A stretch of 64,000 nt of DNA from Populus alba (Eukaryota; Streptophyta; Magnoliopsida; Malpighiales; Salicaceae): the NCBI RefSeq assembly GCF_005239225.2, contig NC_133300.1, positions 13,235,875 to 13,299,874 of the forward strand, in the 5' to 3' direction. Position numbers and translations under genes: made by a program. This document shows positions 1-10,605 of this stretch, in pieces. The notes under the pieces were generated by a model. That model made no database searches, had not been told where the DNA came from, and worked only from the letters and a program-made list of their open reading frames with translations. How positions within the stretch are numbered: the stretch's first letter is position 1; each line of letters opens with the position of its first letter.

Positions 1-1780
1 TAAAATTGATGCTCAACCTGACAGTGCATTTACATGGCGTGATGGGCTATTATTATACAAGGGGAGGGTCGTGGTACCAAACGATGCAAATTTACACGCT
101 ACACTGCTACATGAAATGCATGACACCAAGGTGGGCGGTCATTCCGGAGTTCTACGTACATTTAAAAAGCTCAACCAACAATTCTATTGGCCTGGCATGT
201 ATAAAGCAGTGCACACATATGTCCAAGAATGTGAGATTTGCCAAAAGACCAAGACAGAGACATTGGCTCCAGCGGGACTTCTTCAACCACTGCCTATTCC
301 ATGTCAAGTTTGGGATGATATCACCTTGGATTTTATTGAAGGATTGCCAATCTCCCATGGCAGGGACACCATCATGGTGATTGTTGACAGACTTAGTAAG
401 TTTGCTCATTTTCTCACTTTACGCCACCCATTTACTGCAAAAACTGTGGCAGAAAAATTTATTGATGGCGTTATTAAGCTCCATGGAATGCCGCAATCCA
501 TTGTTAGCGATCGAGATCCTATTTTCATCAGTCATTTCTGGCAAGAGTTTTTTAAAATGTCAGGCACCAAGCTTCGACTCAGTTCAGCATACCATCCACA
601 GACGGATGGCCAGACGGAGGTCATTAATCGGTGCGTGGAGCAGTATTTACGATGTTTTGTTCATCAGTGGCCAAAGCAGTGGTGTTCTTATTTACCTTGG
701 GCAGAGTACTGGTATAATAACACGTACCATATTTCAACTGGTATGACACCTTTTCAAGCGTTGTATGGACGCCTACCTCCAGCTATTCCTGTCTACAAAG
801 AGGGTCTAACGCCAGTAAGTGCAGTTGACCAACAGCTCCTGGACCGCGATGCTCTACTTCGTCAATTGAAGGATAACTTAGCTACATCGAGGAATCGCAT
901 GAAACATATTGCTGACACAAAGAGGAGGGATGTCATGTTTCATGCCGGTGATTGGGCGCTTCTCAAACTGCATCCATATCGCCAACAATCAGTCTTCAAA
1001 CGGGTCCATCACAAGCTGGCTACTCATTATTACGGACCATATCAAATTGTTGAAAAAATCGGACAGGTCGCCTATCGTTTACAGTTACCAGCCGAAGCAC
1101 GCATTCATCCAGTGTTTCATGTTTCACTGCTAAAGCGCTACCAGAATACAGCCAACATTGTTGAACCACGATCAGTTGACATTCCACCTATTACCGATGC
1201 GGGCGAGCTGCTTCTTGAACCGCAATCTGTTTTGGATTCTCGCTGGCACAAACAGGGACGTCATCTTGTAGCTGAAAGCTTAGTTCAATGAAAAAATTTG
1301 CCTGTTGAAGACACCACGTGGGAGCCCACTGCTCTGTTACAGGAGACATTTCCGGCTCTGAACCTTGAGGACAAGGTTCCACTTATTGGGGGCGGTATTG
1401 ATAGACCACGTTGTTCAAAGAGAGGCCTTAAGCCAAATGCCAAATACTTCAAGATGTTTACAGCACGTAATTAATCGTGCATACAGGCCACGACGTCCAA
1501 AGTCCAGAGTGGGGAATGCTGGTTGGCAGTTGAATATAATACGTGGGAAACATTACGTGCAAATGTGACATGCGAATGTGATGACAGAACTGGCACTATC
1601 TTAGTTACTTTTATTTCATGCAATTATATTTCAGTCTATGTGTACGTGGTCTTGCTATTTAAGCAACCACAGTTGTTATTAGTGGTAGGCAATTAATTTC
1701 AGAACAAAGGTTTATTCTCACCTGAAGAGAAAGCAATGAATTATTTTTATTAAACACTTTGTTGGGACCTACCAAGTACC
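1..1780 (+). mobile_element. 3' part of a Ty3/gypsy chromovirus LTR retrotransposon
   Basis: The left edge of the window cuts into the pol region of a Ty3/gypsy element, so only integrase, chromodomain and 3' LTR are visible. After the coding end lies a short purine-rich, polypurine-tract-like stretch (about 1387-1398). A TG at 1399-1400 is the likely start of the 3' LTR. The LTR overlaps the last codons of pol and contains a TATA-like box near 1652-1658 (CTATTTAAG). Its right end is not fixed: CA dinucleotides near 1754 and 1779 are both possible. The 5' LTR, gag, protease, RT and RNase H must lie to the left, outside the window. Confidence 0.85.
2..1474 (+). pseudogene. Ty3/gypsy integrase plus chromodomain, broken by an in-frame TGA
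   Basis: The frame is open from base 2. Numbering from there, an HHCC zinc-binding module is seen (His37/40, His47, Cys77, Cys80), followed by an integrase core with the D,D(35)E triad (Asp110, Asp170, Glu206). The Glu sits in a TDGQTE motif typical of plant gypsy integrases. Next comes the C-terminal domain with a FHVSLLKRY motif. The reading frame stops at a TGA (1289-1291) exactly where chromodomains usually have a Trp. The same frame then stays open to the TAA at 1472-1474 and carries the rest of the chromodomain (a TTWEP motif is visible). One nonsense change therefore removes most of the targeting domain. Integration of element cDNA would be the ancestral role. The copy is probably inactive but fairly young, since only one lesion is seen. 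Confidence 0.88.
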
Positions 1781-2187
1781 ATGAGATGGCGGTAGAGACG
1801 GTGGAAACGATTGTTGGGAAGACTGGGACTTGCGAATCAGCAGTTTTGGGAGAGCCTAATGTGGAGAGGCTGTCAAGACCCGAAAGAGCAAGGCCTATGG
1901 CAAGACATTCTCCAAAAAAAAGGTGTCTTGTAGTTTTATCTCTTCATACTTTTCATGGGATTGTTTCATTCCATGAAAGGAGTGAAGTTTATTGATGAGA
2001 AAAAGATTAAAAGATACAACAGACAAGATAAGACATCCTCCAAAAGAAGATGAAAAATCAAAATTTCAGGACAATGCGAGTTGAATTTCCCCTACATTTT
2101 GACTTTACCAATCTAATCCTTATTTATCTGGTCACAGACAATTCAAGGTACAAGACATACAGAAGGGTGTGGGATATTCTCGCGACT
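1781..2187. other. Spacer between retrotransposon and glycosyltransferase
   Basis: No gene is supported. The short open frames here have no recognisable family. The stretch probably includes the 3' UTR of the minus-strand glycosyltransferase gene. Confidence 0.5.
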
Positions 2188-3570
2188 TCAAAAGTGCTTC
2201 CACATGCTGATGAGTTCAGTCAATCCCTTGTAAGAACTGCCACCAAAGCCCACTGCTTTCCTAGCATCTTCTTTGATCCCCAATGCCTGAATTCTCAACG
2301 ATTCATTCCCCATGGATTCTCTAATCCTTTCTGCAATTTCTTCTCCTTTCACCAGCATCTCCCCGCTCCAACCCCAACTCTTCACCCAGGTCCCTAGTCC
2401 AATCCTCTCCACAATATCTGCATTGACTTTCTGGTCCCCGTTTTGGGGCCAAGCTAAGATCCTCACTCCATGCCATGCAGCCTCCATCACTGAATTCCAA
2501 CCGCAATGACTTAGAAATCCACCAACTGCTGGGTGGCTTAATGTGGCCTCCTGGTTTAACCAATCCTTAACTATCAATCCCTTTTCTTTGACCCTCTCCA
2601 TCAATTCATGCCCAATTACCTCTTCCAATTCTTCACTATCTTCCCTGTCAACTTTTTTATCCTTCACCATCCAGACAAACCTGCTACCACTCTTTATCAG
2701 CCCTTCACCCAACTCCCTGATTTGATCCCTCGCCAAAGCAGTCCTACTGCCAAAGCTAACATACAGAACTGACCCAGCTGGTTGATCATCAAGCCAAGTT
2801 AACTGTAACTGGCTCTTCTCAGAATCACATGGTGGAAGCGGTCCGATGGCAACAACTGGAGGTAGCCTTTCCAGAACTTGGCCATCATTTATCTTTCTGA
2901 GCGATTCAAGCTCAAAACTTACGAATGTGTTAAGTAGAATTCCACATGATTCTATCACTTTCATACCATTCTCTATGAAACTGTTCTTAAAAAAATTATT
3001 GCTCTTCTGCAGAAGTGGTGGGGGGACCAATGACTTGGGCATCAATTCCACGTTTCGAATCTTGATGACATCCGTCTCATCTAAATCATCCAGAGCTTTT
3101 GAGCCGGCTAAAGTGGGGTAGGATAGAAATAATGTCATCATTTTAGCAGATGATGTGAAGAGAACATAATTAGGAAGGCTAATAGCTTGAGTGATGGGAA
3201 TAATTGTAGAGGCCAAGGTCATGTCTGTGATAAAACCAGAAGGAGATGGAGTTAGAGCAGAAAGAAGCGGGGAAAGAAGGTGACAGGAGCTCTTGATGAG
3301 TTGCATATGATAAAAAAAAGGGTCAGCCGAATTCTCTTCAGGTGGAAGGAGGTGAAACTGCTTCTGCTTGACTTGAGGAAAGGAAGCGAAGAACCGAGAT
3401 AAAGCTTGGGACTCAGTCAGCGACACCGTTGGATGTGGGGTGATGAAGGTGACTTGGACATTCCGGGCTGTGAGTAAAGCAGCAAGTCTAAGGAAGGGTG
3501 TGAGATGACCCATGCCAGCACTTGGGAGGAGAGCTACATGAGCAAGCTTCTGGTCACTAGAACTTGACAT
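2188..3570 (-). CDS. UGT708-type UDP-glycosyltransferase (flavonoid C-glucosyltransferase-like)
   Basis: This is an intronless gene of 460 residues, the normal length for plant family-1 glycosyltransferases (GT-B fold, cytosolic). The start is an ATG and the N-terminus HVALLPSAGMGHLTPFLRLA carries the catalytic His22. Asp116 (FITDM) fits the His-Asp dyad. The 44-residue PSPG sugar-donor box spans residues 337-380 and runs from WLNQ to NGDQ; it contains HCGWNS, and its last residue, Gln380, favours UDP-glucose. The LPSAGMGHL start and the DPFF motif at residues 83-86 resemble UGT708 enzymes, several of which make C-glucosides of 2-hydroxyflavanones or dihydrochalcones. C- rather than O-transfer is inferred from family resemblance only. 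A TATA box lies about 110 bp upstream. A decayed partial copy of the same gene lies at 7.04-7.40 kb. Confidence 0.92.
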   Translation of the reverse strand: MSSSSDQKLAHVALLPSAGMGHLTPFLRLAALLTARNVQVTFITPHPTVSLTESQALSRFFASFPQVKQKQFHLLPPEENSADPFFYHMQLIKSSCHLLSPLLSALTPSPSGFITDMTLASTIIPITQAISLPNYVLFTSSAKMMTLFLSYPTLAGSKALDDLDETDVIKIRNVELMPKSLVPPPLLQKSNNFFKNSFIENGMKVIESCGILLNTFVSFELESLRKINDGQVLERLPPVVAIGPLPPCDSEKSQLQLTWLDDQPAGSVLYVSFGSRTALARDQIRELGEGLIKSGSRFVWMVKDKKVDREDSEELEEVIGHELMERVKEKGLIVKDWLNQEATLSHPAVGGFLSHCGWNSVMEAAWHGVRILAWPQNGDQKVNADIVERIGLGTWVKSWGWSGEMLVKGEEIAERIRESMGNESLRIQALGIKEDARKAVGFGGSSYKGLTELISMWKHF

Positions 3571-3680
3571 TCTTCAGTGAGCTGTTTTGGTGGTTATTCT
3601 AGCTTCTTGTACAAGAAGAGAAGAGCTGGATGAGCAAGTTTGCGTCTTCTTGAAATGAACTAGCAGCTGGTTGCACTGCC

Positions 3681-3690
3681 TATATATAAT
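3681..3690 (-). promoter_or_regulatory. TATA box of the glycosyltransferase gene
   Basis: On the gene strand the sequence reads ATTATATATA, about 110 bp upstream of the ATG. This would place the start of transcription near 3650 and give a leader of about 80 nt. Confidence 0.6.
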
Positions 3691-3699
3691 GATAGAAAG

Positions 3700-4507
3700 A
3701 CCACACATAGCTCATCTTCAACCTCCCGATGGCAAAGGCTACAACACAGTTTTATTGGGAAGACATATCAAGATGCTGGGCAGTTGAAGCATTAGATTCG
3801 GTAGCTAGTAAACGCGTGAAGGCATTCATTGGGGGGGGTAGACGGTCCCCGTCTGACTGTCAGCTCCGGTCTCGGATGTTTTATATCTACAAGTCTGCAT
3901 ATTTTTATTTGCAGATTATAAATCTTAAAGAATGGCTTGGGGTGCCGTCCCATTGTTGCTAACAGCACTCACTCTCTTTAACTTTTGTGATTTGCAAGCT
4001 AACAAAATTATGATTCCATGGATGCTAATATAATGATATTTAAAGGTTCAGATGATTGTTAAATTTAAAGTTTGTAGGATTAGTTGATATATATAAAAAC
4101 TGGTCTAAATATCTATGTTAATAATAATAATAAAAAAAAAAGTAAAGATGAGGTTTGAGATAATAAATATTTTAATTATATAAAAATATTATTTTAAATA
4201 TCTTTATATCAAAATAAACAAGATTAATTAAAGTTTATATACTTGATTAATATTAGTCAATTATGATAAATCTGATTCTATCCATCGGTATTGTTATGAA
4301 GTGTGATGAGAATCTGTATAAGATCCCAAAACCAGCAACACTGCTCGCTTTCTTCAAATGGCGTCGTAGGCCGTGAAGGATTGGCCAAGGACATGTTTGA
4401 TTTTTTCTTTATCGTGATTGCCTTGCGTGATCTGATTTTGATATGTGTTCCAACGTTGACTTGGTCCAATCATTTTGTCCAAGATCACTTGCATGTGCAT
4501 GCATGTG

Positions 4508-4563
<56 letters not shown>

Positions 4564-5500
4564 ACATGTAATGCAATGCATGCAAGCATTGCAATGCATA
4601 AATTTAAATGCATTGCATTACATAACACGTTAACTGTCATCTTCCATCTCCAAATCTCTGTACCTGCTACGACGAACCTCATCAGTAACTCAGCTGGTGG
4701 AGTTTTGAAGCTAAATTCACATTGTTGAGTTTGACCTGCAACGATAACAGTGCACTGTGTTTGCCGTCAATAGACCAATGACTGCACCATTACTTTTACT
4801 CGACGTGTAGAAGAGATGCTATATAGAGATATATGGACCTGTGCCCAAAAACAAGTTGTCACAAAGTTCTTCTTAGAAAACTATAAAGTAAGTTTGATTA
4901 GAAGTTAGTGGCAAAAGGTCCTTCTGAAGATTTGTTATTAGGTTTGGTATCAAAAAATAAACTTAATCCAAAGTTTTTTAAACTTAATTTCCTATCCTCT
5001 TCCAAATTCCAACTTATAAGTTTTGAGATCCAATTTATTCATACCTTACTTGTTTATTTATTTCCCATTGTTAATCCACAACTTGAATCATCGCAGATTA
5101 GCAATTGATTTCTTTTATCGTATCATTTATTAGCAATTCTATGGTAGTTGATTAAAGAATTTCAATCAATTCTAGGAGAAGTTTGTTTTGTGTAAATCAT
5201 TTTACAAATAAAAAATATGTTATGATATTTGATAAGTATTGATGTGAAATATATAATGATAATAAAATAATGATGATATATTATAATGATTTAATGGGTC
5301 TGTTATATATCTTGTTAATTTTATTGTTGAGGTGAAAATTTTGGTAAAAGTATATAAATTTGAATTTATATAGATAATTAATAATGATATAAGAGTACTA
5401 TTAAAATAAATTGAATAAATTTGAATTAAACTAATGTTAGCTAATTTGTGTAGTTTACATAATTAATTTATATATCTTATCATCAATATTCTATATATGT
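3700..5500. other. AT-rich spacer without a supported gene
   Basis: The sequence holds runs of A and T, a long AT microsatellite and short unrecognised open frames. Bases 4560-4630 contain several ATGCAATGCA/TGCATTGCAT words that can pair as an imperfect palindrome. No gene is supported. Confidence 0.6.
4511..4559. repeat. (AT)n microsatellite
   Basis: About 24 uninterrupted AT units. The open frames reading YIYIYI across it are artefacts. Confidence 0.97.
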
Positions 5501-6710
5501 TTAATAAATGTAATAGATGATCGTTCATGAATGTATCGAGATTCACTCGAAGGGTTGTGTAAGATAGATTATTGTAATGAGTTTGAAGGTTTTATTAATT
5601 ACGCACTATCCAATTCGAGAAATTTTAATAAAAACGGTATTAGATGTCTATGTAGGAGGTATGAAAATAAAGAGTTTCTCGATCAAGATGTCGTGACGAT
5701 GCATCTTTTATAAAAAAAAAAAAGGTTGATGAAGAAATACTTGTATTGGTTTGCAAACGGAGAACCATGTGTTCCACACGAGACCATCATAGAAATGATA
5801 GTTGGGTCAACTTCTAGTTCTAGTAACATGCATGGAGTTATAGATAACAATAATAATCCTTATATGAATATAGTTATGGATGTGATGAGAATGAATCGAG
5901 GTTATGCTAGTGAATGTCCAATCATAGATGATGAACCAAAGACAAACACGACCATGTTTTTTGATCTTTTGAAAGATTTCAACAAACCATTAGGGATGAG
6001 TGCACAAATCATAATAAATTATTAATCGCTGCACATGTGTTTACCATCAAGTCAGATCATAGGCTGAGTGAGGCCAATTACAACAAAATTACCAAATGAG
6101 CAAGATACATTTTACTTGAAAGGAATAGGCTAAAAGAAAAGTTTTATACTGTTAAATCCATGATGAAACCTCTCAACCTAGAATACTAGAAAATTAACAT
6201 GTGTCCAAACTTCTGAATGTTGTAATACCTTGAAAATAAAGAGTTGACCGAGTGTAGAATATGTGGGCATGCTTCTTATAAACTCACAACCATCAAGGGA
6301 AGGACTTTTATCCCACATAAAAAATTTAAATACTTTCCAATCACTCCTAGACTTCAAAGCTAATTCATGTCTCCAAAGATTGTTGACCGCATGATATGAC
6401 ATCATTCACATTATGTTGTAGATAGAGTGATAATGAACCCTTCTAATGGTGAAGTCTAGAAACATTTTAATAGGGTCCATCTTCAGTTTTCAATGGAATC
6501 AAAGAGTGTATGTTTTAGGTTATATACAAATAAATTTAATTCATTAAGGTCATTTGCTACTTTTTATTCTTATTGACTAGTGATACTCATAGTTTACAAC
6601 TTGTCATAAGTCTCAGATGAGCATAATTCAGATGGTACACCTTTCATATTCATTCGAGACTTTGACTTATAAGGTATCAACAAAACAAGATTTTCAATTG
6701 TCATCAAAGA
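5500..6710 (+). pseudogene. Decayed CACTA (En/Spm) TNP2-type transposase
   Basis: Fragments in three frames read as one old transposase. At 5516-5713 is the transposase-associated zinc-finger-like domain: a DRS-stop-MYRDS start, then NGIRCLCRRYENKEF, with several Cys. At 5727-6025 follows a stretch beginning MKKYLYWFANGEP. The part at 6200-6540 matches the start of the TNP2 catalytic region (words resembling AELTECRICGHAS and MVHPSDGE-type motifs, frameshifted). A fragment near 6655-6705 resembles the ALTYDVS-KQNF segment, with an internal deletion before it. Stops and frameshifts are scattered throughout, so it is inactive. The element lies between the glycosyltransferase gene and its truncated copy. 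No terminal repeats were found. Confidence 0.8.
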
Positions 6711-7037
6711 GTTTATGCTAATTTATTTTACTAACTTATTAGGATTTATTGCCAAAAGAGATATGAGATGCACTTACAGAGATCAATCACTTTTTTAGAG
6801 ATATATATTCTAACAACTTGCAGACACAACACATGAGAGGCTTGAAACGAATATCGTCCAGACAATCTACAAAATCGAGATGATATTCCCTCTATCGTTC
6901 TTCGACTTAATAAAATATCTACTTATATATTTACTGTTTAAGGCAAAAGTTGAAAGCCTAGTCTAGTATATATAGATGGTAATGACAATAAAGATGCAAA
7001 TAGCTATACAAAGAACATAAAACTCATGACTTTAGAG

Positions 7038-7397
7038 CCACATACCGATGAGTTCAGTAACCGACACTACTTTCCTAGCCTTTACCATTTATTAGATATG
7101 CTTTTGCAATTCTGCCCTTCTCAACATTATCTCTCCACCCCTAACTCTTCTTTCAAATCCCTATTCTAATCCTTTCAACAACATTTACATTGAGTTCTCA
7201 TGTTAAAGCCAAGCTAAGATTCTCACTTCATATCATACAACCTCTAAAATTAAATTCCACCCAAAATGATTAAAACATCCACCAATTGCTTGGTGATGTA
7301 ATATACTCTCTTTGTTTAACTAATTATTCATAACCATTTTTTTTTTCATATACCCTCTCAATTAACTTATGTCAGATTACCTCTTCAAGCATTTTAT
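7038..7397 (-). pseudogene. Truncated, decayed copy of the adjacent UGT708-type gene
   Basis: Base by base this stretch follows the 3' third of the glycosyltransferase coding sequence (about 2200-2630). Shared words include GATGAGTTCAGT, CTTTCCTAGC, GCCAAGCTAAGAT and CTCTCCA/TCAATTA-type segments, in the same order and on the same strand. It covers the C-terminal tail and most of the PSPG box region. It is full of substitutions, small deletions and stops, and no N-terminal half is present. It is therefore a dead partial duplicate of its neighbour 4-5 kb away. Confidence 0.85.
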
Positions 7398-7399
7398 CA

Positions 7400-7586
7400 T
7401 CAACTAATTATTATCATTAATAATTATCATTAATTCATTCTCTACCATTTATTATTATTATATGAAACCTAGACCCTTTTAATAGAGATATAATATTTAT
7501 CAAATAAGAATATTTGTAAAAGAAACTAAAGGATATACTTAATTGACTAAGATTAACATTTTAATCTGAACTCGATAGATATCAAC

Positions 7587-7663
<77 letters not shown>

Positions 7664-8631
7664 GAGTGAAAGTAATCAAATACAAAAATGTACATAAGTT
7701 AAAAAAAATCATAAAATATAAATACTTCATGTATCATTGTCCTTAAAAGAATAAAAACTTATTAAAATAATATCAACCTAGGCTCACCTAACTAAGAGTT
7801 AACTACCACGTCAATATTTCAATGACAAAATTAACAGAGGTACTTAATTGATCAAACAATTCATGAATACAAGTACTTAAGTACTAGAAGAAAAATTAGG
7901 GCAGATACTCAAATAAAAGAAATTTAAAATATAGGTATTTATTATGCCATTATTTCTTTTAGATACTGTGTGTTTAGTTGTTTTTGCTAAGCATCTTTTG
8001 AAGGATAGATACTATAACAAAGTGGAATTTGTCGTATAGTCGATTTGTTTTGTGAGAAATATTTTGGAGAAAAATATTTTTTTTTCCCTTCTAATTATCA
8101 ATGCTAAACAAACACTAGAAAACAATTTGATGCGTTATAACTATAATTATAAAAATAACTAAAGGAACTTTCAATTTACCTTCATGTTTTATTCTTCTAC
8201 TTTTATTATCATAAAGATTTAGAAGTAAACTCGCAGGATAAAATCTTAAATCAACACAGTTTATAAGACTTGCATTAATGGGCATGCAATCATGTTCCAA
8301 AAGGACTGGCATATAAAAGGAGTGGAAACCTTAATATGTATCATCCATGAGATGCCTTCACCTTACTAAACCTGTGTTCATCATTATCATTTCATTGCCA
8401 AAGGTAGAACTTCCATTACAAATCATGCTTCACAGCTAATCTGGCATTCTTAGAAAAATCCTCAACAAGGACATGAAATGATGAAGGGTCTCAGTCAGGA
8501 AACTCAATCTAGGGTTCTTCCATGTCAATATTTATGCCTGTTTTCCCAACATCTGATGTAACAGCACAAAAATGAACTATTCCAAGATAAGCAGTGCTAC
8601 AATGGGGCGACCAAGTTTCCTCAAAGTTACT
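7400..8631. other. AT-rich spacer and probable 3' UTR of the triple-UCH gene
   Basis: No gene is supported between the glycosyltransferase pseudogene and the stop codon at 8632. The right part (about 8340-8631) is less AT-rich and probably holds the 3' UTR of the minus-strand gene. Confidence 0.5.
7589..7661. repeat. Compound (CA)n(TA)n microsatellite
   Basis: About 14 AC units run directly into about 22 AT units. Confidence 0.97.
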
Positions 8632-10605
8632 CTATTGTACAGCTTCAAAGAAAAGAATCTGCGGTTGAAACTGCTCATGTGAACACTTGCTTAGGAGATC
8701 ATCCCAACACCCAACGACCTGTACAAATCAACTTTGAATAACTTCTACAAACAAGTTAACAGTGCAAGAAAAAAAAAATCTATTACATTAACTTTCCTTA
8801 CAATTGAGAAATGGAATTTACCTCAACATTAGCATCGTTAAACATGGTCCATCTCTTATGCTCATGACTGTAACTAAAGCAAACATTGTGTTGGTGATGA
8901 TAGCAGACCTACAATTAAATGTGCAAAGATAGATTCTAGTAAGTGATTTTCTATAAAGTAATAGACAACTTTCTAATGCTGCAGCAGTACCAGATCAACT
9001 AGAAAAGGTAAATAAATATTTTTTTCTTATTTATTTAGAATAATCAAAACACTACTAATTCAGGACAAGAGAAGCAATGATTGTTAAACAACCAGAGAAG
9101 AAATCATTGTTGATCGAATCATTAGAAAGCACACATCATAGTCTAGATTATTAAACACTAGCGAAGTTTTATACATGTGAAGTATACCACTGAAACCAGG
9201 CAGTACTTTTTCCCCGGTCCTAAACCTTGATATACAACACCGATATCTAACTCAGTACCCAGAGCTGTTAAAGTTTTCCTTGTATCCTCTCTACTCTCAT
9301 GTGCAGTCTGCACAAGAACTGCAATAAACACATCTTAAACTAGTAAATATTCGAGCATTAATGTTGAGAAAAGGACACTACATATCTCTAACTCAACTAC
9401 CCGCTAGCTTACCACAAATGAAGACAAGGGGAGGTGTTCGAAGAATGAATTGGATACGGTTATGTTTTCCACAGCCTCCAGCATCTCGATTGCAAGTTGA
9501 GCAATCATCCATTAACATCAGCTTCATAAGTTCATCAAAGGAGCTAGCTTGATTTTTGTTCTGTTGCACAATGGTTGGTTAATCACACAAATGCTAATGG
9601 GATACAAATTAGTCTGGTATCTGTTATAATATAGAATAAATAAATGAATGAAAAAAAGCAACTTTGCTATCAAAAGAAAGGGAAAAAATAAAAATTACTG
9701 CCTTTTTTTCTCTAAGCTGACTTGAACGTATATAGTGAGAAAAATCAGAAAACGTTTGATGCCTCCACTCCAGACCACAGCTGTCACAATACCCATAAAT
9801 GTCCATACCAAAGAGTCTATGAGCTAAACATTTATTGCTTGTCCACCACTGACAGTCTACCCGCTTGCTTTTCTCTGATTCAGATGAGGCATCTGGGGCT
9901 GGGCAACTGGTAAAGGACTGATGAAGAATAACTAGAATATTTTGCAGAACCTCATCCACATCGTTCATTTGTCCCTGTGAATTTGGTAGATATTTTCAGT
10001 ACTGCAATCACACATGAAAGTGCTTGGTGATTACCATTTTCAAAATTCTGTAACTATACTGCAAATTAAGTGCAAAATTAGAGGAGTTATACAGCATTCG
10101 CTTTACAAACCTCCTGAAAGCTATCCCCACAAGGGGAGTTTTTGCTGATGGCAAGTCTTAAGGAGGCTGTAGAAACAATCTCTCTTCTAGTACGAGTAGA
10201 TGCCTCACTTAGTTCACCAAATACCTCAGATAATCCACAAACAATGCAGGGATCTCCAACATGCTCATGTCCTGAATCTGTTATGCTGCACAACTCATTC
10301 CGAACCAGCTGTACATTCCATAAGCACTGCATTTTGTTTAAGAACAAAAGACTAGAGGATTAAAAGCTGATAAAACTACATATGTACGACAATTCCTATA
10401 GGAAATGGTACAAACTCAAATTTTGGTATGGATAGAACCTGTATGATCGTGTTTAAAAAGCAACTATTTTCATCAATATCATTTTTTAGTCCAGCACCAA
10501 ATATGCCAGAGCTATCCTCATAGTTGACCTTGGAACCACTCTGTGATTTCCCAGATTCTTCCTCTTCAAAGAATGATTTCGGAGGCATATTTTGATCTAT
10601 CTCAG
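8632..10605 (-). repeat. UCH exon block C, terminal copy
   Basis: The rest of the 255-nt exon and exons of 216, 273, 148, 131, 87 and 87 nt encode the third UCH-like domain, ending in QPQILFFEAVQ and TAG. The Cys box reads ENSCFLN and the His position is kept (HQHN), but the usual aromatic residue after His is Asn. Exons 2-4 and their introns are nearly identical to block A. Confidence 0.82.

Noticed and set aside
3729..3962. ATG-initiated 77-codon plus-strand ORF just upstream of the glycosyltransferase
   Set aside because: It has no recognisable family, lies head to head over the promoter region and contains a G-run low-complexity stretch. A chance ORF is likelier.
4303..4560. ORFs ending in long YIYIYI repeats on both strands
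   Set aside because: They are translations of the AT microsatellite.
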